Source: Eremomyces bilateralis CBS 781.70 (taxonomy: Eukaryota; Ascomycota; Dothideomycetes; Eremomycetales; Eremomycetaceae). Taken from it: a stretch of 64,000 nucleotides of DNA. How positions within the stretch are numbered: position 1 is the first letter of the stretch; each line of letters starts with the position of its first letter. The notes under the pieces were generated by a model. It made no database searches. It was not told where the DNA came from and saw only the letters and a list, made by a program, of their open reading frames with translations. The stretch lies in the NCBI RefSeq assembly GCF_010015585.1, contig NW_022985078.1, positions 62,001-126,000 of the forward strand. The letters run 5' to 3'. Positions 33,298-43,558 of this stretch are shown here, one piece after another. Made by a program: the position numbers and the translations under genes.

Positions 33298-33629
33298 GTT
33301 TGGTGAGAAATCGGTCTAGGGAGAGATATTAGGGGACAAGCATGAAGCGAAAGACTTTCAGAGTGCAAAACTTGTTTTCAATTGACAGTATCGAGAGTAT
33401 TATTGCGACATCAGTCCAAGAACATGACAGAATGAATGAAGGCTACAGAATTAGGATTGATAATCAAGATAGGTCTTCCAAATTGCCCAATGGTGGTGAT
33501 GATGTTTGGGATGATATGGAAGGGATCGTGACGTCAATTTAGGGTCGTATGGATACCACAAACCTCACGTTCTTCATCAGACACCAACTGTCCCATTTCA
33601 ACGATCAACATTCAAGATAATTCTATCAA
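33298..33629. other. Upstream region of the BOR1-like gene
   Basis: No feature is recognised beyond the presumed promoter. Confidence 0.35.
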
Positions 33630-34004
33630 ATGGAGAATTTCGGAGCAGATATTTGTGCCAATCGACAGCCAAACGGACACTTATCCCGTACTGCAAGAGC
33701 TACGATATTGGAGGCCGCGGGAAATGGGAAATCGAACTCGGATATTGCGAAAGAATTCCAGATCGGTCGAAGCACTGTGGTTGCAACGGTTCAACGATGG
33801 AATCGGAAGCGCACACTCGATGATTTGCCTGGGCGGGGCCGCGACCATAAAATATCACCTGCCGACGAACGCTACATTGTGAAAACTCTACGGAAATCCC
33901 CGAATATGGAGTTCTCCAAGCTTCTCGACGGTATTCCCGACTCCCGTGTTTCTAAGAGGACTTTAAACCGAGTTATGAAGAGACACAATATTAAGAGAGT
34001 ATAG
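33630..34004 (+). CDS. Isolated Tc1-type helix-turn-helix (transposase N-terminal domain), 124 residues
   Basis: An intact frame encodes two HTH units: LSRTARATILEAAGNGKSNSDIAKEF...RSTVVATVQRW, then ISPADERYIVKTLRKSPNM...SKRTLNRVMKRHNIKRV. This is the paired-like DNA-binding half of a Tc1 transposase with the GRPR-like linker (here PGRGRDHK). The DDE half is absent; after the stop, weakly transposase-like sequence (KLGRVRFHDRKTR) continues for 60 bases before the LINE insertion at 34081. Most likely a transposon truncated by, or before, the LINE. A retained DNA-binding protein is a less likely alternative. No TIRs were found around it. Confidence 0.65.
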   Translation: MENFGADICANRQPNGHLSRTARATILEAAGNGKSNSDIAKEFQIGRSTVVATVQRWNRKRTLDDLPGRGRDHKISPADERYIVKTLRKSPNMEFSKLLDGIPDSRVSKRTLNRVMKRHNIKRV

Positions 34005-34080
34005 AGAACTGGGATTGACATCTAGAAATCTGCGACTAAGTTAGGCCGTGTTAGATTTCACGATAGAAAAACACGAAGTC

Positions 34081-35250
34081 GATTGGTTGATTGATTTATT
34101 CACATGTCCGTCAGACCTCTCTGCGAGGTCCATGTGGGGAACTACCTAGGCTGACTAATTACATGCATTGGCAGCATTGCTGCCTTGCGGCCGTGTGCCC
34201 CCATTTTTCTATCTTCGTTCATCTGACTTCTATATCTGTCTAACATAGGGAAATTTTATGTGTGCCAAGGGAATAAAATGGTCGGCTTGCTGGACGTCTC
34301 TGTTCTTCTAGGTTCTGATCTAGAGTAACGCTGCTCATACTCGGGCACAGTGTCGGATCGGGGAGTTGAGACCAAATAGTTAGTAGAAGGGGAGCTGTGG
34401 GAGGGGAGGTGTATGGTAGGGGGATCACGTTCCTGGGTCTGGTCTTCCGGTGTCCTGGATGAAATGTAGCGTTGCTGTAACTGCCTCCATATTCGAGGAC
34501 TAGCGCTTGATCGGGCCGTCTTTGATTCTGATTCGTATGCTCCAAGGAGGAAGGCCAGGTCTCTGGCTCGGGCCCAGCCGTTGTCTTCAGTTGCTGCATC
34601 TATTCTTCTCATTTCATGAATTCCAGTATCAAGTGGTGGACGCTCTTTGTTGCTCCGCATTCACAGTCGCTGCTTTCGGCTTTCGCGATCTCATGGAGGT
34701 ACCTATTAAGGCGGCTGTATCCTGATCTGACTTGCACTAGTAGAGCTGCTTGGTCTCTCGATAGCTTATCATAAAGCTTTCTTGTGTCTGCTCCGTAGTG
34801 CTTTGTCGAGCTCCTTCGCGTAGAGTCAGGGATTTTAGGCTAGGAAGGCCTTTCTCTTTGCTTCTAGATGGCTCCTTCCTTGCTTGATCGCGTGTCTCAG
34901 TACCATGGTGTGTTCTTCTGGTCTAGATCCGGTGGCAGTAGCAGATTGGGTGAGGGCGTTCTGAGTGCTCCTTGACGTTGATGAGGTACCATATATCACG
35001 ACTGCCTGATTGCAGTCCGGTGCACGTGTGGTCAAGCCAATCGTAATGCCACACTGTAGTAGCCCTGTGCCAAGACCCCAAGCAACGGATCGATGCTTTC
35101 CCCGCAATGAAATCCACAACGGAACCGTAGATCTATCCACTTCCTGACAACCCTCCCTCTGTCTTTCTGCTCTCGCATTACCGAAGTGACTCTCCGCTCC
35201 ACTCTCCAGACAGTCTGACTCTCTTCAGTCTTCAGTCTCATCACCTCATG
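34081..35250 (-). mobile_element. LINE (Tad/I-type non-LTR retrotransposon) 3' end, copy B, decayed
   Basis: On the minus strand, 34830 down to about 34620 encodes the end of a non-LTR polyprotein: HYGADTRKLYDKLSRDQAAL, LVQVRSGYSRLNRYLHEIAK and CECGATKSVHHLILE, the post-RNase-H Cys/His motif of fungal Tad-like LINEs, then stops. Upstream (34960-35160) a poorer RNase H-like stretch can be guessed. Downstream is an untranslated region shared with copy A at 23035, ending in AATAAATCAATCAATCAACC, a short simple-repeat tail typical of these elements. Reverse transcriptase and endonuclease parts are absent, so it is 5'-truncated. Several stops and frame changes interrupt it. Confidence 0.8.
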
Positions 35251-36149
35251 CCTCTTCTATTCGCTCAGCTTTCTTGGCTGTGGCCAAGCTCCTGGCTCTC
35301 ACGGGTCAAACCCAACGGCCCTGCCCCATCTCCAATCATCTGAGAGATCCTTAAACCCTATGGGAAGCTTCAGTCCCGTATTCGGTTGTATTCCACCTGT
35401 GGTCCTGTTCGATAGTCCATGTCAGTTATCAAATCGATGGTATTCCCAACAGGCCACAGTTTCGATTCCGCCGGATATAACCCCTTTTTACGAGGCTCCA
35501 GAGTGTTTCGTACTCACATGATTGGGGAATAAGGGAGAGGTATTCCTATCCTTCTAGGTCCTCATCGCCACAATCGCTATTCCAACTCAGAGTTGATGCT
35601 GTCCAACAGTTCTCAAGTTGTCTCCTGCCTTCACACAATAGTACTGTAGTCCACAATAATGAGTGGTACTGTAGCACAACCTGGCCCAGGAAGAAACACG
35701 CTTCCCCATTCAATCCAGATTCCAAGCAGCCCACTACTCATGCCAAGGTACAAGTGTACGAGTAGCGCACAAGTGTCATTTGGTTCTCCCTGGGGAAATG
35801 CCCGAGGCGATACATTAATAGCGCTTCCGCATGGAGATTGCGGGGATTGCACTACTCGTCTTATGAGTAAAGTCGTCCCCGCAAAGATGAGGGGAAATTT
35901 GTGTCTATGAGGATCAGCATGTGGCTGCGGCTATTGGGCCTCATGGCAATGCGAGAATGCGGTGATAGAAGGACGACCAAGCTTCGGTCAACCGGTATTT
36001 CTCGGGCACAGTCTCGAACACGCTCAGTCGAACATATTTAAATCGCCCTCTCCCCAGGGCGTCGAGTCAGGAGCGCCATACATGCCCCTCCCCACTTCTT
36101 TCATATCCGTTAAGTCCATTCACTTACCAGCAAGTCTTCGTTCGCAACC
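35251..36149. other. Intergenic; permease promoter at the right end
   Basis: No gene is supported. The last 150 bases hold the permease leader. Confidence 0.4.
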
Positions 36150-38093
36150 ATGAAGGATGTGCGTCATCCCGTCGATGCGGCCGATCGTGACCCCAGCCTG
36201 GATATTGGCATCGACCATGCCGAAAAGGGGGAGGCAAGCTCCTCAGAGCAAGAGCTCGGTTATGGTGACCCTGATTACCTGAAGAAAGTGAAAATAGCTA
36301 CGTGAGTTGGAAGTCCAGGTGCACAGAAGGAATTAGGATGCTAAAACATCTCTGCATAGCCGCAAGGTCGATATCAGGGTCATCCCCATTTTAGGGGCTC
36401 TGTACTCTATCAGTGGTATCGATCGAACAAATGTAGGAAACACCATTGAGCAACCGTAGGTATCCTTAAGCTAACTTCCGTAGCTTGCCAACGCCCGCGT
36501 TGCTGGAATGGATGTTGATTTGGGCTTCAATCAGGGCGACAGGTACCAATGGCATCGCGGTGGCGTTCCTGACGGAATCGTCTTCCTAACAGATCCTTTT
36601 GCAGATACTCGATCGCCCTCCTCGTCTTCTTCATCACTTATTTCATATTCGAGATTCCCTCGAACATCATCCTGCGCAAGCTTCCGGCCCATCGGTACCT
36701 CTCCTTCCTCGCGTTCGCCTGGGGCATCTGCATCATGTGTGCCGGCTTTGCCCAGAATTGGATCCCTATTGTCATTATCCGGTTGCTGGTCGGGTTCTTC
36801 GAAGCTGGCTTTTTGTGAGTTCCCCGCCATCGATGGCGCGCATGTTCTTCGGTGGAGCGCTGTCCGCAGCGATCCAGAACTAACGCTTCAACTCAGTCCT
36901 GGATGTGTTTACCTCATCAGCTCCTGGTACGAAAGATACCAAGTCCACCAACGGTAAGCCCCTCTCTTATAAATGCGACGACAGGATAGCTGATGGCTCC
37001 AGCATCGCCTGGTTCTATGCTTTCAATACCGTCGCCGGTGGTTTTGGCAACACCCTGGCCTATGGATTGATACAGATGGAAGGGGTTGGTGGCGTGCGCG
37101 GTTGGCGATGGATTTTCATCATTGAAGGACTGATCACCATCGTCCTAGCTTTCTTGGGATACATCTTAATCGTTCCTTTTCCTGACCAAGTATCCCAATC
37201 CCGAAAGCCGTTTTTGAGCGAAGACCAGGTCCAGCTGATTACCGACCGCCTAAATCGTGATCGTGGCGATACTACATTTGATCCGATCACTTGGTCCAAG
37301 ATCAAATTTTGTTTGCTAAAATGGGAGATCTGGGTTTTGTTAGTATTGTTCCTTCCTATTGTCCGCCATCGAAACTAACTATAGTAAGTGCACTACTATT
37401 CATGAGTTGTGGGGTTTGTATATATGCGATGGCCTACTTTCAACAAATCATCATTAAGTCTTTCGGGTATTCTGTCAGCGAGACTTTCCTATTGTCCACA
37501 CCTCCCGCTATAGCCAGCGTGCCATTTGCCATTTTTTGTTCCTGGTTGGCCGACAAATATCACACTCGAGCCCCTATTGTCATCGTCCAGGCCATTGTCT
37601 GCCTGGTCGGGTTGCTTCTCGTTCGATACGCTCAAGGTACCGGTCCCCGCTACTTCGGACTTTTCCTTGGAAAAATGGGCTGCAACGCCGCGCTGTCAAC
37701 CGTTCTTGCATGGCAGGCGAATAACATCCGTGGCCAGAGCACTCGAGCGTAAGTCTCCAACCATCAGGCATAGTTTCATGACACTAACGCCGAGACAGGA
37801 TCGCGTCCGCTATGCAGGTCATGTTTGGAGCCATTGGAGGCATATATGCAAGCACGGTTTTCATGGAGAAGGAGTTGCCGCATTATACTTCCGGAATCTG
37901 GGCTGCGGTGGTAAGCTGCCTTCGGCCCCGTGTGCCACTCAAAGGCACTTTGCTGACTCGTCTTTAGGCAACCCAATTCTACATGATCCTAGCGTCAATC
38001 GGAATGTCTTTGTACTATATGAAGCGGAACAAGCAGGCGAACAGGGGTGAACGAATTCTGGAAGGCCTGCCAGAATTTAGGTACACCATATAG
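36150..38093 (+). CDS. MFS permease, Dal5/allantoate (anion:cation symporter) family
   Basis: Nine exons give 494 residues. Introns are 36302-36359, 36433-36483, 36543-36604, 36815-36896, 36954-37002, 37339-37388, 37749-37798 and 37911-37967; each choice was made because it restores a family motif and phase. Key segments: RKVDIRVIPILGALYSISGIDRTN, LANARVAGMDVDLGF, FFITYFIFEIPSNIILRK, FFEAGFFPGCVYLISSWY, GVRGWRWIFIIEGLITIV, LLFMSCGVCIYAMAYF and WLADKYHTRAP. These are typical of fungal Dal5-type transporters, plasma-membrane proton symporters for small organic anions such as allantoate, nicotinate or pantothenate; the substrate here is unknown. Twelve membrane segments are expected. The dense intron content makes the unspliced frames look like separate fragments. 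Confidence 0.9.
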
Positions 38094-38938
38094 GGCTCTG
38101 TCCTGAAGGATTTGTAGACGTCGTTGTAGGTCGGATGCAATTCGTAGGATTTACCCGATCGTATAGTATCTCTCAAGTTAGGGATGATACCACATTTATA
38201 GCAAATAAAGAGAGTATTTAGGGGGGACTCCGTATGGCGGACCGAAAGGCATAGGTAACCTTTGGTTGAGTAGCAACAATTCAATGTTTGCCTCACGATT
38301 GGAGCAGGAGATTCCCTACAGTGAGACCCTGACATCCACCATTACTAGCGGGGAGGAGAAATCTCGCCAGCCAAATTACAGTCCGCGATTACACAAGAGG
38401 AGTGCTGTGATATGGTATCAAGGAGATACGTCATGAGTTTAGATCTCTTCATCTCTTGGAGAGGAGTGTCAAGGCTCGAAATGCAAGCGCAGAGTTTTGT
38501 AACGAGGATATCAATTCAAAACGTATAGATAAGGAAATTGTGAGGAGTTGAACGTAAGGTCTAAAGAGTGAAGACATTGCTTGTTTATATACCCAAATCC
38601 TCATCAAGTGAGTATCGTGGACCATGCTCACCCAGCTCATTCTTTCGTCAAGCATCGTGAGCAGAACTTACGGTGCTCTGTTGCGGATATCGTGGGCATG
38701 GATCACCACCAACGGTCAGGTGATCCCTATCCTATCTCTATGATAATGCTTCCTGTAGTTATGTAGCATTCTAGATAGGACATCGGTCTTCTTCATCTTG
38801 ACACAGTTCATACGAAACCATAACAAGCTCACGTCTGTTCCTTGCGAGCCCTTGCTTACCCCCGTAGGTAAGTATAACTGTGATTGGTCGTAAAGCTCCT
38901 CCCATCCCTTAGATCGTAACAAATGGAGTTCTCGTTGC
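38094..38938. other. Intergenic between converging genes
   Basis: Two 3' ends face each other here. No gene or repeat is recognised. Confidence 0.4.
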
Positions 38939-40345
38939 TTAGAAGGCGGCAATGGCAAAGGCAATGGCAACAACGAGGCCAACGACCAGATTGGCGGACG
39001 CGGCGCCAGTGAAGGATGGCGGAGGGGTGGCGCTGGTTGGGTTGGGTGGGCCTCCGGACAACTCAGAGATAGGGGCGCTGGTTGGGTTGGGTGGGCCTCC
39101 GGACGACTCAGAGATAGGGGCGGCGGAGCCACCTCCGCTGGAGATCTCAGCCGGAGTAGGGCTTGAGTTTTCGGGATCGGAAGAGGCCGCGGTCGGCGCT
39201 AGAAGAGAAGCGGAGGGAATGGTGCCGCCGTTGCCACTACGGTACCAGTTTTGGATCGGGTCGCCCAAGCACTCGCCCATGGTCACTGCTCGGAAACCCA
39301 GAGCCTGGATACGATCGAGCATGAAGAGGGTCAGGTCCTGGGTACTCAGCGGATGGAGGTCATGGGAGATAGAAAGGAACTTGTTAGTAGTCGGAAGGAC
39401 GACAGCGTCCGCGAAGTTGTTCTTGGCGGTCTGGATCGACTCTGGGGTAAGGTTATTATAATCGTCCGTGTCCACATCAAAATAGCTGATGTGGTAGCCA
39501 AGATCTGCCATATCCTGCATACATGAGGGCGTAATGCATCCAGAGTAAGGTGGCCGCATGTAAGTAGGGAAGTACCCAAGAATATTCTGGAGGGCGATCT
39601 CGTTATAGAGAATTTCCTGCTTACGCAGTTCATCGCTGACTTTGTCCAAGTTCTGGTGCGACCAGGTATGGGAAGCAACCTGGTGACCGTCGTTGGCCAT
39701 ACGTTGTATAACAGCGCTCCAAGCAGGGGTCGAGTCGATCATTCCCTTGCCATTATTATTACCGGAGATAAAAAACGTAGCCTTAGCGTCATATTGATTA
39801 AGGAGATCCAGCACAGCATTAGTATAGATGGATGGACCATCGTCGTAAGTCAGGGCGACGGTCCCAGGAACAGTGCAGTGGTAGATACCGGCGCCACCAT
39901 ATGGGACGCTACCAAGATGTGGGCGATCAGTATTAAAAGTATCAGGTCCTGATGGCTTCTCGTTCGTACCGCAGCCAGATCCGTACTGGTACTGACAGTT
40001 TGGTGCGCTACAGTAACTAGAATTGTTACCACACCAACTCTTTCCGAAGGTTAGTTGCTATCATAACGACGCTGAAGTTATATAATAACTCACAGTAGGT
40101 GAACAGCAGTATCCTTCCGCGCAACTTGTTCCACCAAAGTCTGAACCGCATCGTCCATCGGTTCCTCCAATTGGTTCTTGGCGCGATTCCTTCAAACCTC
40201 TGGTCTCGTAGTCGGATCCGTAGTCGATTTCGATGCCTCTCAACACCTTCAGAGGGGGAGCACCGAATAATCCTGGCCCGTGGTAGCCCTCGAGAGCTAC
40301 CGTAATGGCCGGCAAAAGGGCCAGAGACGCGGCCGCAAGACGCAT
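38939..40345 (-). CDS. Chitin deacetylase with CBM18 and GPI-like tail
   Basis: Two exons (40094-40345, 38939-40039) give about 450 residues. Signal peptide MRLAAASLALLPAITVA; CBM18 chitin-binding module at about 66-107 (RCGSDFGGTSCAEGYCCSPT joined by the splice to SWCGNNSSYC). The NodB deacetylase domain has TYDDGP (149-153 area), HTWSHQNL (the zinc-binding H-x3-H motif), RPPYSG, and LSISHDLHP near the end. The enzyme removes acetyl groups from wall chitin, giving chitosan. The C-terminus is Ser/Pro/Gly-rich with two near-identical 15-residue repeats (PISE-SGGPPNPTSA) and a final hydrophobic stretch LVVGLVVAIAFAIAAF, a GPI-attachment-type signal, so the protein is probably anchored at the surface or wall. 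Confidence 0.94.
39029..39118. repeat. 45 bp tandem repeat, two copies, inside the chitin deacetylase gene
   Basis: The unit starts GGCGCTGGTTGGGTTGGG and recurs exactly 45 bases later with two or three differences. It encodes the duplicated Ser/Pro linker and keeps the frame, so copy number could vary without breaking the protein. Confidence 0.9.
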
Positions 40346-41400
40346 GATGAAATATTAAATATACCAGTGACTAAATATGGTATTGCTTGTCAACGACTTT
40401 CCAAAAAGCGAGAGTAAGAAGAAACGACAGACAGTCGACCTGACCTGGTAAGCACGGTGCTGAGGTACGAACGTACAGGTCAAATAAAAGCGAGCATGTT
40501 TTAAAGGATGGAAAGGTCAGGTAGAGTCCGATGTGAACATCGGCAAGATTTTGAGTGTTGAGCTCTTGAGGACAAGGGTGTGCCCTGACTGGCTGCTTGC
40601 ATCTGTCCGATACTCCGATTTGACCGGTCACGAAACGGGGAATCTAGGCCCGACGAATCGTTTCCTATCCACTTTTATGTGCCCTTTTAGGCATTTACAG
40701 AGGAGGACTGTCTCCCAGGCTGCTGGTAATAATCTTTTTAGGGAAAGGAAGTCCTTGCAGAGTTAGAAAGGATTGCATACACCTCATTCGCAGGCCCCTG
40801 TTTGACCAGGATGATCCCAGATAAGGTTTCCATTCTTCAGCTTGGCGCTAGCGTTGATTGGGAGAGCAAGCCACCCGCTGCGCTCCAGGCATGAACTGCT
40901 GTCACACGAAACTCGAAATAGCATGGGTTTGCCTCAAACCGGCTACGAGACAAGCTCTCTGCCATAGACGGCGATAGGTGGCATAATTGAGAGGGAAGAT
41001 TGGCTTGTTTAATATCTCTTTCTTCCAAGGAAGCGGGACGTAGTCTACGTCTTCTAAGATCGGCCGTGTGAGCAATGTGGGAACAGATCAACAGAATCTA
41101 TGTATAGATCGAACGCATCGTCCTTACTCCTTAGTGGCGAGGGAACAGACGAAACTTGTCAAGCAGGGATTAGAAACGGAAAGGAGGAATGGTAAATAAG
41201 ACCCTGTAAAACGACGGTAAGCCACGACATAGAAATGACGGGGATTGCGACGTCGACTCACAGCTCTGGTTTGTTGTTGCGCCGAGCGCTTTTCCGGTCC
41301 TTGATGATCAGAATGGTGGAGGGGTGAACGTGGCAAATTGACGTTCTTTGTCGGTCGTACGAGTCTCACACAACGGCAAGATTTACTCTGCTGCACGTTG
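40346..41400. other. Upstream region of the chitin deacetylase; otherwise unassigned
   Basis: No coding feature is supported. Confidence 0.4.
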
Positions 41401-41424
41401 AATTCAAATGATCTCATTTGAATT
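41401..41424. repeat. Perfect 24 bp palindrome
   Basis: AATTCAAATGA-TC-TCATTTGAATT: 11 bp arms around a TC centre. It sits 14 bp outside the small inverted-repeat element. Confidence 0.9.
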
Positions 41425-41437
41425 GCCTTAAATGCGA

Positions 41438-41687
41438 CATCCTCCGGGGGAGACGAAATTGAGTTACGTTTCTTGGCATTCCCCTATGCACAGTTCCCAC
41501 GATCTTAACCAGAACGCGGCGGAGAATTCACCAAAACAGACCTCTAGTAGTTGCTTAGTTAGGAAAAGAGTAGTTATACTTTTTGGTATTATGCTGTTTT
41601 TGAGCGAATTGGGCCTGCCTGTGATGGTGGTGATGGTTGGGGGAATGCCAAGAGACGTAACTCAATTTCGTCCCCCCCGGAGGCATC
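41438..41687. mobile_element. MITE-like element, about 250 bp
   Basis: The outer 47 bases on each side are inverted repeats with few mismatches: on the left ...GACGAAATTGAGTTACGTTT, CTTGGCATTCCCC (to 41484), on the right the reverse complement from 41640. The interior of about 155 bp has no coding capacity. Size and structure fit a miniature inverted-repeat transposable element. Exact ends and target duplication are unclear: TTA occurs outside the left end and TAA outside the right. Confidence 0.75.
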
Positions 41688-43558
41688 TTCGATCTGCATA
41701 ATCCTTGAGCGGGGATTCTAGGTACAGTTCACTGTCCTGTATGACAAAGGTGGATGAGCTTCGTTTTCCGAAACACTGAACACAGAGTAAACTCGATATT
41801 GTATTGTGTGTAACTAAGCTACGGAATAAGGGAAAAGGAAGGGAAAGAATATACGCAAGGTAAACATAGAAGGCACTGTCTTCACTCCTGTGTATTTAAC
41901 ATACACATCACAAACAAACGTGGAATCCACTAGTCACCACCAGCCACAAGTAGTGAGTGGGCCCTGCGGGGTGAATACCTGCAACATCATATCTAGCTGT
42001 GTCACAGCAGAGGTATAAGAAAACACCCTAAGCAAAGATAACTTACTACGAGGCATGCAGCGAGTCCCCACTGACTCGAGGGCTACACGTAACTCCCGCT
42101 AAGGTAATGACGTGTACGTAGTAGTACAGAGGAACCATGGAAACCCTTCATGGAGCCCTTCTCCTCTCCTTCTCCAAGGATTAGTCTAAGTATTATGACA
42201 TAGATATCTTCCATCAATAACTAACTATTACATGCCTCAACTATTAATGTGACTATCTCACTCTACGCCCACAACCGTTTTCATGACCTTACAATACCGT
42301 ACTACGTAGTATATGAGTAGTAGTAGGAGTAAAACTTAAGCTCTCTGCTCTCTGCTCTCTGTACTCTACACTCTGCAGCACTTGGCTTCTCACGCCCGGC
42401 GGATTTCCATTATCTTTCTCCTCCCGGAAACTTAACTCGACTTGATCTCCTCCCCTGCTGCTACGTTTCCATCTAGCGGTTCGACCAAATTCAACTGTAA
42501 CAACCACAACCACAACCACAACCATTCCATAATTGCGGTACGCTATCATCACTGTTGTCGGTGCCGTTTCCTATTCCTCACTCCCCTCTAAGCTTCCAAA
42601 TCATCCTCACCCTGCTGCCTGCATCACCCATCACCCACCAAGCGTCAAGCGTCAAGCATCAAGCGTTTAACAGTCCATCCAAACCCCAAAGCTCATTCTC
42701 ACAAGTGGTGCAGCAGTGCAGCTCATGCATACAAGGATCCTGTTTCCCTCTTTTGTATTCGCTTGACTTGCCCCATCTGCCCATCCATCCATCTATCCAT
42801 CCACCACCTGCTTTCCTTCTCTGTCTCTCACACACACTTGTTGGATATCAACCATCCTCTAGAGGTTGGGAGTCAGCTGACATCCCAATACGGCTAGTAT
42901 CATGTGGGGTTACCTCCTATTCCTCCAAGGCCTCCCATACTCCTAGATAGATCAATCAATCACGTATCAATACTTCTACAACACTCTCTCTGCGTCTTCT
43001 ACCTCCCTCTCTCTCACTTCACTCAACTGCTTCACCTTAGCCTACCTATTCACATACTGCACATCCCCTATAAATCCACCTTTCCCTATCTTAATTTCAG
43101 ATCTGGTACCATCCAACCCTTCACTGGCCTACCATGTTCTACTTCAACCGCTGTCCTGTTTGGCTGCTGGAGTACGACTGACCCTGCCCGCCCACCAATC
43201 CTTCAAGCAAGGCAAGCCCCGTCATTCGCCACCAACGCCATCATACCCTCATGCCCTCAACATCTCGAATCCCCATCCCCCACCCACTTCCCCGCCGTAT
43301 CGTCACTTATCCGCTCTTGTGCCCCTCTCCAATGTCGGTCCGTTGCGTGTTCAACTTACCTCGACCCTCATCATTGACGATTCCATCTGGGAATTCCCTC
43401 TCGGCCATCCACAGTCGGGTCGGACAGACTTCGCGATCCTGCATCCTCGCTCCCCACCGATGCACCCACATCTCGCGAAAATCTAAGCCACCACTTAACC
43501 GTGATCGGATTCGAACGCAGACGGTTTAGAGGTCTCAACATCATTAAATCATTTCAGC
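41688..43558. other. Intergenic and long leader of the GSK3-like gene
   Basis: The last kilobase is pyrimidine-rich, typical of the leaders of fungal signalling genes, and includes (ACAACC)n at about 42490-42525 and CCAT repeats near 42780-42810. Open frames here have leader-like composition and are not called. Confidence 0.45.

Noticed and set aside
43495-43530. GGATTCGAAC just before the GSK3-like start
   Set aside because: The T-stem does not pair and there is no tRNA body.
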